A stretch of DNA of 64,000 bases from an uncultured Lentisphaeraceae bacterium (GCA_937892925.1 CALBHX010000028.1:1-64000), one strand, 5' to 3'; positions 49,441 through 59,063 are shown, numbered from the stretch's first letter. A program made the numbers and translations. The notes: generated by a model not told the origin, from the letters alone.

Positions 49441-49475
49441 GGAACGCGCCCTGCCAAACCCGGCGGGGCGCGTCC
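49441..49475 (-). terminator. GC-rich hairpin between decarboxylase and proB
   Basis: GGAACGCGCCCTGCC against GGCGGGGCGCGTCC around AAACCC, imperfect. It sits 27 bases beyond the minus-strand proB stop; only a short T stretch follows. Confidence 0.5.
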
Positions 49476-49501
49476 TTTCCAGCTTAAAGGCTCTTACCGT
49501 C

Positions 49502-50269
49502 TCAAGCTTTCCTTGGCAGGAAGCGCGTACACGGCACCTCCCGCCCGGCAACCACATCGGCCAGCACACTATGGCGCATGCCGTTGGCCACCACCACGGT
49601 AATCCCCTCCTGCGCTGCACGGGCAGCCACCTGCAGCTTGGTGCTCATGCCGCCGCGCCCCTGACTGCTTGTCTTCTCAGAAACCACGTGCGTCAGATCT
49701 TCTCCAGGAGAAACGATGCGGATAAGCTTGGACTCTGGGGCTGCTGGGTCGCCATCATAAAGCCCATCCACCGAGGAGAGAATGATGAGAAGATCGGCCT
49801 GGATGAGACGGGAAAGGATCCCGGCCAGCTCGTCATTGTCGGTAAACATCAGCCCTTCCACACTCACCGTGTCGTTCTCGTTCACCACCGGCACAATGCC
49901 ATAGGCAAAGAACGCCTGGATGCACTGACGAATGTTCGAAGCATGCTCCTCGGTAGAAAAGTCGCTCTTGGTGAGCAAGATCTGCCCCACGTCAAACCCA
50001 TTGGCAGCGAACAGCGTGCGGTAGGTATCGAGCAGCAGCACCTGCCCCACCGCACTGAGCACCTGCCGGCGCGCCACGCGATCCACCGTCTTGGGAAGCG
50101 CCACCTGTGCCTTGCCCGCCGCCACAGCGCCCGAAGAGACAATCAATACCTGATGCCCCTGATCGCACAGTGCAGCCACTTCATCCACCAGCTCCGCCAT
50201 GCGCGCAATGCTCAAACGCCCGTTTGCGCGCGCCAGAACATTCGATCCGATTTTCACTACGATACGCAT
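49502..50269 (-). CDS. proB: Glutamate 5-kinase without a PUA domain
   Basis: 255 aa: the amino-acid-kinase domain alone (VVKIGSNVLARANGRLS, VLIVSSGAVAAGK, VVNENDTVSVE, DNDELAGILSRLIQADLLIILSSVDGLY, KLQVAARAAQEGITVVVANG). E. coli ProB has ~367 aa with a C-terminal PUA domain; the short form is known in other bacteria and still makes glutamyl-5-phosphate for proline. The start lies one base after the proC stop, so the two are coupled. proA is not in the window. Confidence 0.93.
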   Translation of the reverse strand: MRIVVKIGSNVLARANGRLSIARMAELVDEVAALCDQGHQVLIVSSGAVAAGKAQVALPKTVDRVARRQVLSAVGQVLLLDTYRTLFAANGFDVGQILLTKSDFSTEEHASNIRQCIQAFFAYGIVPVVNENDTVSVEGLMFTDNDELAGILSRLIQADLLIILSSVDGLYDGDPAAPESKLIRIVSPGEDLTHVVSEKTSSQGRGGMSTKLQVAARAAQEGITVVVANGMRHSVLADVVAGREVPCTRFLPRKA

Positions 50270-50270
50270 G

Positions 50271-51050
50271 TTACTTCTCCGGAAGTGATGCCAATAACCC
50301 CTGCACCACCGCGCCCGTAAACCCTTTGGCTTCCATCACATTCAGCCCGCGGATCGTCAACCCGCCCGGTGTACACACACGATCCACCTCCGTCTCGGGG
50401 TGGTTGCCCGAGCGCAACACCAGCGCCGCCGCCCCCATCATGACCTGCGCAAAAATCTCTCCCGAAAGCCCCGCCGGAATCCCCATTTGCAACCCGGCCG
50501 ACTGCCCCGCCCGCAAAAACCGCAGCGCGTGCGCAATGCCGCAGCCGGAAAGCGCGGTAATCGCACTAAAGCGCTCTTCCGGGAACTCAAAAGCCAACCC
50601 CAGGTGATCAAAGAGCTCCTTCGCTGCCTTCAGCCCGGCTTCCGTCTCTGCCGCCAATGCCGTTACCCCCGTGCAAAGCCCCACAGCTGTATTCGGCATG
50701 GCGCGCACAATCTGCACCTCGCGGCTGCGGCTCAAATCTTCCCGCAAATCCGCCAGCGTTACCCCCGCCGCCACCGAGATCAATACCGTGCCCGGCGCCA
50801 ATTCACGCGCCAGCGGCTGCAATATCTGGCTCACCAGATAGGGCTTCACCGCTACAAACACCACCGAAGCGCCCTGCACCGCCTCTTCGTTCGAAAGCAC
50901 CGAGCGAAACCCCTCCTGCGCCAACTCCGCAGGAAGCCCATTGTGCGGATGCGCAAACAAAATTTCTTCCGGCCGGACGGCTCCCGCACGAACCAACCCT
51001 TTGGCAATAGCGCCTCCCATATTCCCGGCGCCCAGAATCGCAAGCTTCAT
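50271..51050 (-). CDS. proC: Pyrroline-5-carboxylate reductase
   Basis: 259 aa from ATG 51050, five bases after AAAGGAG; a longer start at 51068 overlaps that site. Rossmann NAD(P) loop KLAILGAGNMGGAIAKGL, then the VFVAVKPYLV and VRAMPNTAVGLCTGVTAL motifs, and a C-terminal helical dimer domain with CTPGGLTIRGLNVMEAKGF (P5CR signature). Catalyses the last step of proline synthesis. First gene of the proC-proB pair. Confidence 0.95.
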   Translation of the reverse strand: MKLAILGAGNMGGAIAKGLVRAGAVRPEEILFAHPHNGLPAELAQEGFRSVLSNEEAVQGASVVFVAVKPYLVSQILQPLARELAPGTVLISVAAGVTLADLREDLSRSREVQIVRAMPNTAVGLCTGVTALAAETEAGLKAAKELFDHLGLAFEFPEERFSAITALSGCGIAHALRFLRAGQSAGLQMGIPAGLSGEIFAQVMMGAAALVLRSGNHPETEVDRVCTPGGLTIRGLNVMEAKGFTGAVVQGLLASLPEK

Positions 51051-51191
51051 CGCAGCTCCTTTCTTCAACCTCTTCTAAAATAACACAATTTCCCAACGAA
51101 ACCAACCGTACCGGCCATTTGCCCGCCCAACCCCATCCCGGGCAGATTGAACGCAAAGCCGCCACCAGCGCGGCAGCGGCGGCGGCATTTT

Positions 51192-51199
51192 GCTATACT
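51192..51199 (+). promoter_or_regulatory. Extended -10 promoter candidate of gatCAB
   Basis: GC-TATACT preceded by TTT, reading as a TGn-extended -10, 27 bases upstream of the gatC ATG. No -35 box is visible in the GC-rich upstream sequence. Confidence 0.4.
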
Positions 51200-51225
51200 G
51201 CCCGCTTCAGGAATTGAGGAGCGTT

Positions 51226-51507
51226 ATGGCAGGATTTGATATTGACCGTGTGGCGCATTTAGCGCGGCTGGCGCTGACAGATGAAGAACGCACATTGTTC
51301 GGCGGGCAGCTGGAAACCATTGTTGCCTATGTAGAGCGTATTTCCGCGCTGGATGTAACATCGCTCCCAGCCACCCTGCACGGGCACGGCGTCAACAATA
51401 TTTTCCGGGAAGATACGCCGAGGGAAGGCCTGGATACGGAGACGGTACTGGACAATGCGCCCGCGCGTGTCGGGGATGAAATCCGGATGCCCCGGGTGGT
51501 AGAATAA
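51226..51507 (+). CDS. gatC: Asp/Glu-tRNA amidotransferase subunit C
   Basis: 93 aa; ATG with GAGGAG upstream. Family pattern: VAHLARLALTDEERTLFGGQLETIVAYVERI, then a Pro-rich linker and FREDTPREGL...ILDNAP-type ending (here VLDNAPARVGDEIRMPRVVE). Stabilises the GatA-GatB interface. First gene of the gatCAB operon. Confidence 0.93.
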   Translation: MAGFDIDRVAHLARLALTDEERTLFGGQLETIVAYVERISALDVTSLPATLHGHGVNNIFREDTPREGLDTETVLDNAPARVGDEIRMPRVVE

Positions 51508-51521
51508 GAAAGGAGCCCGGT

Positions 51522-52967
51522 GTGGAATTCGCAAAGATGACCGTAACCGAGGCCTTGCGCGGCATGCGCGCAGGAGCATTCACCTCCGTTGAGCTGACGC
51601 AGGGCGTGCTGCAGGCCGCGCAAGCCGCGCAAAACACCATTCACGCCTATGTCACCCTCGATGCCGAGGGCGCCCTGGCGCAGGCGGCGGAAGCCGATCG
51701 AATGCGGGCGGCGGGGCAGGAGCTGCCGCTGCTTGGCGTGCCGATAGCCGTCAAAGACAACATGAATGTAAAGGGGCAGCCCTGTACGGCTTCTTCGCAC
51801 ATTCTGGAAGGCTATGTGGCGCCCTATGACGCTACCGTGATCGCCCAGCTTCGGGCAGCGGGCGCCGTCTTTCTTGGGCGGACAAATATGGATGAATTCG
51901 CCCTAGGCTCCACCACGCAGACGTCTTACTTCGGGCCAACGGAAAACCCTGTGGCACGCGGATGCATCCCCGGAGGCTCCTCAGGCGGAAGCGCAGCAGC
52001 TGTAGGCGGAGACCTGGCGCTCTGCGCACTGGGAACGGACACCGGCGGCTCAATCCGTCAGCCGGCCTCGCACTGCGGGCTGGTGGGCGTGAAGCCAACC
52101 TATGGCCGCGTGTCGCGCTATGGCATCGTAGCCTGCGCCTCTTCGCTCGACCAGGTGGGGCCTATGACCAAGACGGTGGAAGATGCCGCACTGTTGATGA
52201 ACGTCATCTCCGGGCAGGATGCAATGGATGCGACAAGCCTGGATGAACCCGTGCCGGATTATACACAGGCCTGGATCGAAAGCGAAGGCTCAGAGAAGCC
52301 GCTCGCCGGCATCACGCTGGGCATTCCGAAAGAATATTTCGGCGAGGGGCTGGATCCGGAAGTGCATACACGGATCGAAGAAGCCAAGATGCGGGCAGAG
52401 CGTCTCGGCGCCACGCTGCGCCCGGTTTCTCTGCCAAACACCGCATATGGCATCCCCACCTATTACATTTGCATGACGGCGGAAATCTCGGCAAACCTAG
52501 CGCGTTTCGATGGTGTGCGCTATGGGCTGCGCGTGCCGTGCGATGACGTGATTGAACAATATAAGCGGACACGTGCGGAGGGTTTCGGCGCAGAGGTCAA
52601 GCGGCGTATTCTGCTGGGGACCTTCGTGCTTTCAAGCGGATTTTACGATGCCTACTATAATCGGGCGCAAAAAGTGCGCACGCTCATTCGGCGCGACTTT
52701 GAGGCCGCCTTTGCCCAGTGCGATCTGCTACTCGCTCCCGTTACACCCGAGCCTGCCTGGCCGCTGGGCGTCTATCAGAACGACCCCATTCGCAACTACC
52801 TTTCAGACGTCCTCACCGTGGGCGTCAATCTGGCCGGGTGTTGCGCGCTTTCGCTCCCTGCCGGGAAGACTGCCGCAGGCAAGCCGGTGGGCGTGCAGCT
52901 GATCGGCCCAAACTTCGGAGAGATGATGCTCTTCCGCGTGGCCAAAGCGTTGGAGCTGCCACGCTGA
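51522..52967 (+). CDS. gatA: Asp/Glu-tRNA amidotransferase subunit A
   Basis: 481 aa from GTG 51522, six bases after AGGAG; an in-frame ATG at 51537 is the alternative. Amidase-signature catalytic triad Lys-cisSer-Ser: PIAVKDNM (~79), GGSSGGSAAAVGG, and DTGGSIRQPASHCG. Releases ammonia from glutamine for GatB. Sits 14 bases after gatC. Confidence 0.96.
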   Translation: MEFAKMTVTEALRGMRAGAFTSVELTQGVLQAAQAAQNTIHAYVTLDAEGALAQAAEADRMRAAGQELPLLGVPIAVKDNMNVKGQPCTASSHILEGYVAPYDATVIAQLRAAGAVFLGRTNMDEFALGSTTQTSYFGPTENPVARGCIPGGSSGGSAAAVGGDLALCALGTDTGGSIRQPASHCGLVGVKPTYGRVSRYGIVACASSLDQVGPMTKTVEDAALLMNVISGQDAMDATSLDEPVPDYTQAWIESEGSEKPLAGITLGIPKEYFGEGLDPEVHTRIEEAKMRAERLGATLRPVSLPNTAYGIPTYYICMTAEISANLARFDGVRYGLRVPCDDVIEQYKRTRAEGFGAEVKRRILLGTFVLSSGFYDAYYNRAQKVRTLIRRDFEAAFAQCDLLLAPVTPEPAWPLGVYQNDPIRNYLSDVLTVGVNLAGCCALSLPAGKTAAGKPVGVQLIGPNFGEMMLFRVAKALELPR

Positions 52968-52994
52968 GCCGGGATGGGGAAAGGATTTTTAACC

Positions 52995-54419
52995 ATGGAT
53001 TATGAAGTTGTCATTGGGCTGGAGACACACGTTCAGCTGAAAACGCGCACCAAAATGTTCTGCGGATGCGGCACAAGCTTTGGAGCACCGCCCAATTCTC
53101 ACGTCTGCCCCGTCTGCCTGGGATATCCTGGTGCACTGCCCAGCATGAACCGCGAGGCCATCCGCTACACCGTGATGGCCGGCCTGATGCTCGGGTGCCG
53201 AATTGCCGGCTATGCAAAGTTCGATCGAAAAAACTACTTCTATCCAGATTCTTCCAAAGATTATCAGATCACCCAGCTGGATCAACCGCTTTGTCTTGGC
53301 GGCGGCGTAGAGATTTCCGGTGAAGACGGTGTGCGCCGCACGATCCGCATTCACCACATCCACCTGGAAGAAGACGTCGGCAAGCTGACCCATCGAGCCG
53401 GCTGTTCTGGCGTAGACTTCAACCGCGCAGGCGTCCCGCTCATGGAAATCGTCTCAGAGCCGGATCTGCGTTCAGCTGATGAAGCCATCGCTTACCTGAC
53501 AGCCTTGCGGGAGATGATGATCTACGCCGGCGTGAGCGAGTGTAACCTCGAAGAGGGAAATATGCGCTCGGACGTGAACATTTCTATTCGGCCGCGCGGG
53601 CAGCAGGCCTATGGCACGAAGATCGAGATCAAGAACATGAACACGTTCAGCGGTATCCACGCCGCCCTCCTCTTCGAAATTGAGCGTCAAAAATCCGCCG
53701 CCGCCGCCGGGCAGCCGCTTCGCCAGGAAACCCGCCGGTGGGATCCTGAGCTCGGCGAGACCTTTGTCATGCGCACCAAGGAAAATGCTGACGATTACCG
53801 CTATTTCCCTGAGCCTGACCTGATGCCCATTGCCCTCTCGCCCGAACAGGTAGCCGCTTGGGCGGCAGACCTGCCGGAAGCCCCCGCCAAACGGCGTACA
53901 CGTATGATCGCAGAATATGGCATCCCGGAATATGACGCCGGCGTCCTCTCCGCCGACCGAGCCCTGGCCGACCTTTTTGAAGCCGCCGCCAAACGCTGCG
54001 GCAATGGCAAGCTGGCCTCCAACTGGGTGATGGCAGAAGTCTTGGCGTTGACAGCCAAAACCAGCGTAGCACTCACAGACTCTGCCCTCACGGCCGAAGC
54101 CTTGGGCGACCTGCTCAAACTGCTTGCCGACAAAACCATCAACGGCCCCACCGCCAAAGCCCTCCTGCCCGAACTTTTCGAAAAAGGCGGCGACCCCGCG
54201 GCCATCGTCCGCGAACGGGGATTAGGACAAGTCTCCGATGCCGACGCAATCGAGGCCTTTGTAGACGCCGCTCTGGCCGCCAACCCCAAAGTCGTGGCCG
54301 ATTTCAAAGCCGGCAAACAGGCCGCGCTCGGCTTCCTTGTGGGGCAGGTTATGAAACAATCCAAAGGCAAAGCCTCGCCGCAGCTGGTTCAGGAAATGCT
54401 GCGCAGCCGACTGGCCTAA
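52995..54419 (+). CDS. gatB: Asp/Glu-tRNA amidotransferase subunit B
   Basis: 474 aa from ATG 52995, nine bases after AAAGGA; an ATG at 52974 is less well placed. Opens with YEVVIGLETHVQLKTRTKMFCGC. Zinc-type Cys residues in FCGCGTSFG...HVCPVCLGYPG, then DRKNYFYPDSSKDYQITQ and the kinase/amidotransferase core FNRAGVPLMEIVSEPD. The C-terminal helical YqeY-like tail binds tRNA. With GatCA it converts Glu-tRNA-Gln and/or Asp-tRNA-Asn; the tRNA-Gln gene in the window is a possible substrate. Confidence 0.96.
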   Translation: MDYEVVIGLETHVQLKTRTKMFCGCGTSFGAPPNSHVCPVCLGYPGALPSMNREAIRYTVMAGLMLGCRIAGYAKFDRKNYFYPDSSKDYQITQLDQPLCLGGGVEISGEDGVRRTIRIHHIHLEEDVGKLTHRAGCSGVDFNRAGVPLMEIVSEPDLRSADEAIAYLTALREMMIYAGVSECNLEEGNMRSDVNISIRPRGQQAYGTKIEIKNMNTFSGIHAALLFEIERQKSAAAAGQPLRQETRRWDPELGETFVMRTKENADDYRYFPEPDLMPIALSPEQVAAWAADLPEAPAKRRTRMIAEYGIPEYDAGVLSADRALADLFEAAAKRCGNGKLASNWVMAEVLALTAKTSVALTDSALTAEALGDLLKLLADKTINGPTAKALLPELFEKGGDPAAIVRERGLGQVSDADAIEAFVDAALAANPKVVADFKAGKQAALGFLVGQVMKQSKGKASPQLVQEMLRSRLA

Positions 54420-54468
54420 CAGAAGCCGTCTGCTGCGTCCCCCCATATACGGCAGGAAAAAGAACTTT

Positions 54469-54498
54469 CATTCCTGTAAAAAAAAAGGTATACTAAGC
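54469..54498 (+). promoter_or_regulatory. Promoter candidate of yajC-secDF
   Basis: TATACT preceded by a nine-base A tract and a poor -35 (TTTCAT, 17 bases upstream). The perfect TATAC core and A tract make this the best candidate in the 130-base gap after gatB. Confidence 0.4.
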
Positions 54499-54551
54499 GA
54501 ACTTATTTCATTGCCCAGAGCAATGCCCAGATGGATCAAGAAGGACATCGC

Positions 54552-54923
54552 ATGAACGTATTAGCATCCTCTGCGCCGGCCACAACGGCGGCAACGACCA
54601 CTCAGCCGGCTCCCACCCCGGAAGGCCAAGCCCAGCCCGGCGGCATCTTTGGCAGCATGGGCGGCTTTCTGCCCCTGATCATTATTTTCGGCCTTTTCTA
54701 CTTTATTTTGCTCCGCCCGCAGCAGCGCAAGGAAAAAGAGCGCCAGCGCATGATCGCCGAGCTTCGTGCCGGGCGTAAAGTCTCTTTTGCCGGCGGGTTG
54801 ATTGGCACAATTGTAGAAGCGCGCGAACAGACCTTCCTTATTGAACTTTGCCAGGGCACCACGGTGGAAGTGGCGCGCGGCGCAATAACGGCTGTTCTGG
54901 ATGAGCCCGAAGCGACGAAATAA
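54552..54923 (+). CDS. yajC: Sec translocase accessory subunit YajC
   Basis: 123 aa from ATG 54552, which follows AAGGA by eight bases. An unusual Ala/Thr/Pro-rich ~35-residue N terminus precedes the single membrane helix (FLPLIIIFGLFYFILLRPQQRKEKE), the YajC hallmark. After it comes a small SH3-like domain (AGRKVSFAGGLIGTIVEA). Associates with SecDF. Eleven bases upstream of secDF. Confidence 0.93.
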   Translation: MNVLASSAPATTAATTTQPAPTPEGQAQPGGIFGSMGGFLPLIIIFGLFYFILLRPQQRKEKERQRMIAELRAGRKVSFAGGLIGTIVEAREQTFLIELCQGTTVEVARGAITAVLDEPEATK

Positions 54924-54934
54924 CGGAGCGCAAC

Positions 54935-57553
54935 ATGTTAAACTTCAAGCAACTGGATACCCCAAGCCTCATCAAGTGGGCCATTTTGGCCGTCTTGGTG
55001 GCGTTTTCCTGCTGGGTTACCTTCCCCGTTAAAGAACATGTCCGCCTGGGGCTTGACCTCAAGGGCGGCACCAGCTTTACCGTTCAAATCGATGAGCCCC
55101 GGTTGATCGAAGATCTCAAAGCCGAAGGCTATGCCGCCGCAGGGCTCACCCCCGAAACCGCCACAGCCGAACAAACCGCCAACATCGAAGCGAAAGCCAA
55201 AGCTGATGCGCAGGTTCTCATGGCCGATGCCGATGATCTGACGCTGGAGGTGCTCCGCAAACGCATTGACGCCTTGGGCACCAACGAGCCCATCATTGCC
55301 AAGGCTAACGGGCACCGTATTCTCATCCAAATCCCTGGAGCCGATGCAGCGCAGGCCGCCGCCGCCGAGAAGTCCGTGAAAAGCGCGGCCTTCCTCACCT
55401 TTCGCCTGGTTCACAAAGATAACGATCGTCTGGTGCGCGGCGTGCTCGATTCCACTCGCACCCCCGAAGGCTTCGAGCGCAGCACCTGCAGCGGGCGCGT
55501 CTGCTTCGTTCGTTCACAAGCCTACAATACGCTGTCGGAACAACCCGATTACGCCGTTAAACTGGGGCGTTTCGCAGCCCCTTCCGCGCTGTATGAATGT
55601 GTAATGGAAGAAATCGGCAAGGATCCCGCCGGGCGCGATGCTTACTTGCCCATGTTTCTCTCTCGCAGCCGCGAAGCGACCATCCCCGGCTCAACGGTGG
55701 CTTCCGCACGCCCCAGCAAGAACCCCACCACCGGTAAAGTCGTGGTGGATGTAGAGTTCAACTCTGAAGGCACCGCCGCGTTTGCCAAGCTTACCGGCCG
55801 TTATGTCGGCCGCCAGTTGGCAATCGTGCTCGACAACACCGTCCGTTCTGCACCCGTGCTCCGCTCGGAAATCTCCGACGGCCGCTGTGAGATCTCCGGG
55901 GGCTTCACGTGGCGCGAAGCGTCCAACCTTACCGGCGTACTTAACGCCGGTGCACTCAAAGCTCCTATCCGCGTGATCGAAACCCGTTCGGTTTCGCCGA
56001 GCCTGGGCAATGAAGCCATCAGCAAAGGCGCCCTTTCTGCCGCAATCGGCGTGCTCGCAGTCTTTATCTTCATGCTTTTCTACTACCTCTGCTGCGGTAT
56101 CATTGCCGACATTGCCCTGCTGCTTAATATGATATTGTGGCCCGCCGGCATGATTGTGGCCTCCGGCATCATGAGCACGTTCGTCGTAGACGGAACCGGT
56201 AGCACCTCCCTTGGGCAGCTCCCCGTGCTCACGCTCCCGGGTATCGCAGGTCTTGTTCTTTCCGTCGGCATGGCCGTTGATGCAAACGTGCTGATCTTTG
56301 AGCGGATGCGTGAAGAATTCCGCTTGGGTAAAACGGCGAAAGGCGCCGTGGCGGCCGGTTATGACCGCGCATTCCTGGCAATCTTCGACTCCAACCTGAC
56401 CACGCTGATCACCGGCGTCATCCTCTTCATCTTCGGTTCCGGCCCCATCCGCGGTTTTGCCGTTACCCTCTGCGGCGGTATCATCATCTCCATGTTCACC
56501 GCCCTGGTGATCACCCGCCTGATCTTCAATCTGACGACAGGCGATACCACCAAGCCCTTCAAAATGCTCCAGTGGGTGCCCGAGAATATCAACTTCGATT
56601 TTCTCAAATGGGCCAAGCCCGTTTCCGCCATTGCCGCGTTGGTGATTATCGTTACCCTCGGCATCTTCTTTACCCGGGCATACCGTAATCCAGCCAGCGT
56701 TATGGCCGTAGACTTCACCGGCGGTGTGGCGCTTACCTACGAGGCCATCGATAAGAAGGACAACGCCACCATCCACGCCCTTGACACCGAGAAAGTGCGC
56801 CAGGTGGTTCACAGCACAGGCGTAACCGATGAAACCGTCCAGAGTTCCACCGGCGAAGGCGGCAAAGTTCAAACCCTCGTCAAAACCTCTACAGTGAACC
56901 TGACCGTTAACGGCGAAGAAACCGACTCGGCCAAAGTCATCGAAAAGGCACTCGATGAAGCCTATCCAGAATACACCGTTCGCCTCGTGAGCAAAGATCT
57001 TGTCGGTTCGCAGATCGGTGCGGAGCTGAAAAAAGATGCCACCTGGGCAATCATCCTCTCGCTCATCTGCATCATTGCCTACGTCAGTTTCCGCTTCCAG
57101 TTTGGGTTTGCCCTCGGCGGTGTGGTGGCGCTTGCCCATGATGCCCTTATCACACTGGGCATCTACACCATCTGCGGCAATCAGGTAAGCTTGACCACGG
57201 TAGCCGCCTTGCTGACGATTGTAGGTTATTCGATCAACGATACAATCGTGGCCTTCGACCGGATTCGCGAGCTGATGCACCGCGATGCTACCACACCCTT
57301 CCCCGAGCTGGTACGCAAAGCATTGAATCAGACGCTTAGCCGGACGCTCCTGACCACACTTTCCACCTTGCTCCCCGTAGCAGCGCTTTACTTCTTCGGC
57401 GGAGCTGCCATGCACGACTTTGCCTTCGCACTCTTCGTAGGCATGGTGGCCGGCACGTACTCCACGCTCTTTATCGCCCCGCTCGTTACGCTTTGGTTCT
57501 ATCGCGGCAAACGCCCGCAAGCAGCCGTAGAAGCCAAACACGAGCAGCCCTAA
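54935..57553 (+). CDS. secDF: Fused protein-export membrane protein SecDF
   Basis: 872 aa joining SecD and SecF. SecD half: HVRLGLDLKGGTSFTVQID after helix 1, a large periplasmic P1 region (~60-390), then RIRVIETRSVSPSLG-like P4 linker and GIAGLVLSVGMAVDANVLIFERMREE (RND-type membrane motif). SecF half starts around residue 560: VDFTGGVALTYEA, then LTIVGYSINDTIVAFDRIRE and SRTLLTTLSTLLPVAALYFFGG. Twelve expected membrane spans. Uses the proton gradient to pull exported proteins through SecYEG. Single-chain SecDF occurs in several phyla. Confidence 0.95.
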   Translation: MLNFKQLDTPSLIKWAILAVLVAFSCWVTFPVKEHVRLGLDLKGGTSFTVQIDEPRLIEDLKAEGYAAAGLTPETATAEQTANIEAKAKADAQVLMADADDLTLEVLRKRIDALGTNEPIIAKANGHRILIQIPGADAAQAAAAEKSVKSAAFLTFRLVHKDNDRLVRGVLDSTRTPEGFERSTCSGRVCFVRSQAYNTLSEQPDYAVKLGRFAAPSALYECVMEEIGKDPAGRDAYLPMFLSRSREATIPGSTVASARPSKNPTTGKVVVDVEFNSEGTAAFAKLTGRYVGRQLAIVLDNTVRSAPVLRSEISDGRCEISGGFTWREASNLTGVLNAGALKAPIRVIETRSVSPSLGNEAISKGALSAAIGVLAVFIFMLFYYLCCGIIADIALLLNMILWPAGMIVASGIMSTFVVDGTGSTSLGQLPVLTLPGIAGLVLSVGMAVDANVLIFERMREEFRLGKTAKGAVAAGYDRAFLAIFDSNLTTLITGVILFIFGSGPIRGFAVTLCGGIIISMFTALVITRLIFNLTTGDTTKPFKMLQWVPENINFDFLKWAKPVSAIAALVIIVTLGIFFTRAYRNPASVMAVDFTGGVALTYEAIDKKDNATIHALDTEKVRQVVHSTGVTDETVQSSTGEGGKVQTLVKTSTVNLTVNGEETDSAKVIEKALDEAYPEYTVRLVSKDLVGSQIGAELKKDATWAIILSLICIIAYVSFRFQFGFALGGVVALAHDALITLGIYTICGNQVSLTTVAALLTIVGYSINDTIVAFDRIRELMHRDATTPFPELVRKALNQTLSRTLLTTLSTLLPVAALYFFGGAAMHDFAFALFVGMVAGTYSTLFIAPLVTLWFYRGKRPQAAVEAKHEQP

Positions 57554-57607
57554 ACGGCTTGGAGCAAATCCGCTTGCATCCGGGCAGAATCCGCCTGGAT
57601 GCCCTCT

Positions 57608-57695
57608 GGAGAGGTGGCAGAGCGGTCGAATGCGGCGGTCTTGAAAACCGTTGAATCGCAAGATTCCGGGGGTTCGAATCCCTCCCTCTCCGCCA
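57608..57695 (+). tRNA. tRNA-Ser (TGA)
   Basis: 88 bases including CCA, with a long variable arm as in class II tRNAs. Acceptor GGAGAGG/CCTCTCC, anticodon arm CGGTC-TTGAAAA-CCG giving TGA, T-arm GGGGG-TTCGAAT-CCCTC, discriminator G. Lies 54 bases after secDF, at the border of the accessory-looking segment. Confidence 0.95.
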
Positions 57696-57710
57696 TCATT
57701 TTTGACACCT

Positions 57711-57738
57711 AGAAAGAGTCGGCTGCCCGGCTCTTTCT
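57711..57738 (+). terminator. Hairpin after tRNA-Ser
   Basis: AGAAAGAG / CTCTTTCT (8 bp) extended by CGG/CCG with one mismatch, 15 bases after the tRNA. Probably ends the tRNA or secDF transcript. The 270 bases that follow to the next gene show nothing further I can support. Confidence 0.6.
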
Positions 57739-58009
57739 CATGTCTTGGAATTGCCCCATTGTTTGGGCGTTTTTGTTCCGTTAGCGCGGGAGCGGAATCG
57801 CTGTTGCTTTCGGGGGAGAACAGCACGTATTCACGTTGAGGACGATATCGTAACTGGAATGGAGCCGTCGAGTCTGGGATACTGCAAGCTTGACATTGAA
57901 GTATTGAACGACATATGATGGAACGGGACGTGGCTCGGAGAATAACTCATTCGTGCGGATTATCAGAACATTCCGGCTGACGACATGGTTGCATTTCTTA
58001 GGATGACAT

Positions 58010-59062
58010 GTGGTTAATGATAACGTTCGAATAAAAACCGACTCAGGCGAGAGAGTAGACGCGTTGGCGCCTGTCATTGTTTCCGCTAGCCGCTCTACCG
58101 ACATCCCGGCATTCTACGCCAGGTGGTTCTTTAACCGACTCAAACGCGGATACTGTGTCTGGTACAATCCCTTTAATCAAAAACCCTCATACGTTTCGTT
58201 TGCCAAATGCAAGGTCATTGTATTTTGGACAAAAAACCCTGCCCCGATCATACCTTTTCTCCCTGAACTTGATCGTCGAGGAATTCACTATTATTTCCAA
58301 GTCACACTTAACGATTATGTCCGTGAAGGGTTGGAGCCGAATGTTCCTTCGATTGAAGAACGGGTGGAGACCTTCAAGCGGCTTTCGGCGCTGATTGGGA
58401 AAGAGCGCGTGATTTGGCGCTTCGATCCTCTAATCCTGACCGAGACCCTCACGCCTAGAGAAATACTTAAGAAAATCTGGCGTGTAGGCAACCTCATCAA
58501 AGGAACTACTGAAAAATTGGTGTTCAGTTTTGTCGATATCTCCGCTTATAAGAAAGTCCAACATAACTTAGTCAGGGGAACGAAGGCTTTCAACTTCGGC
58601 AATGTGATGTCAGCAGAAATGACAACAGATCAGCGAAGAGAAGTTGTCGAGGGGCTTGTTAAGATTCGGCAGTCATGGTCTCGTGAGGGGTGGCACGTAA
58701 CAATGGCAACGTGTGGAGAGGCGTTCGATTACTCGGCATATGGCGTGGAGAGGAATTGCTGTATTGATGGGTCTCTGATGGAGCGCGTGTTTGGCGACGA
58801 CAAGGGGCTTGTCTCCTTTCTAAAGACTGGAAAGATTGCAGAACCCGACTTGTTTGGAGCCTATCCTTCACTGCCTGTTGTCGGAAAGAATCTCAAGGAT
58901 AAGGGACAGCGTAAGGCGTGTGGTTGTATGATAAGTAAAGATATTGGTCTGTATAACACATGCCGCCATTTCTGTATCTATTGCTATGCAAATACCAGCA
59001 GAACGTGCGTACTGAAGAACGTTGCAAGACACCGTGACGAGAACGAAAGTATCATTTGGTAA
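58010..59062 (+). CDS. DUF1848 family protein (predicted Fe-S/radical-type)
   Basis: 350 aa from GTG 58010, with AGGA about seven bases upstream. N-terminal PVIVSASRSTDIPAFYARWF and KCKVIVFWTKNPAPIIPFL are hallmarks of DUF1848. The C terminus holds KACGCMISKDIGLYNTCRHFC followed by IYCYAN, giving a CX3CX2C set (CRHFCIYC) expected to bind an Fe-S cluster. Function unknown; the family is sometimes linked to DNA-repair radical SAM proteins by similarity. Codon choice looks AT-richer than the core genes upstream. The gene lies next to tRNA-Ser, which together with composition suggests acquisition by transfer. Confidence 0.8.
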   Translation: MVNDNVRIKTDSGERVDALAPVIVSASRSTDIPAFYARWFFNRLKRGYCVWYNPFNQKPSYVSFAKCKVIVFWTKNPAPIIPFLPELDRRGIHYYFQVTLNDYVREGLEPNVPSIEERVETFKRLSALIGKERVIWRFDPLILTETLTPREILKKIWRVGNLIKGTTEKLVFSFVDISAYKKVQHNLVRGTKAFNFGNVMSAEMTTDQRREVVEGLVKIRQSWSREGWHVTMATCGEAFDYSAYGVERNCCIDGSLMERVFGDDKGLVSFLKTGKIAEPDLFGAYPSLPVVGKNLKDKGQRKACGCMISKDIGLYNTCRHFCIYCYANTSRTCVLKNVARHRDENESIIW

Positions 59063-59063
59063 A

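Noticed and set aside
55691..57826. 711-codon minus-strand open frame
   Set aside because: Antisense to secDF and across tRNA-Ser; Gly/Asp/His-rich shadow composition.
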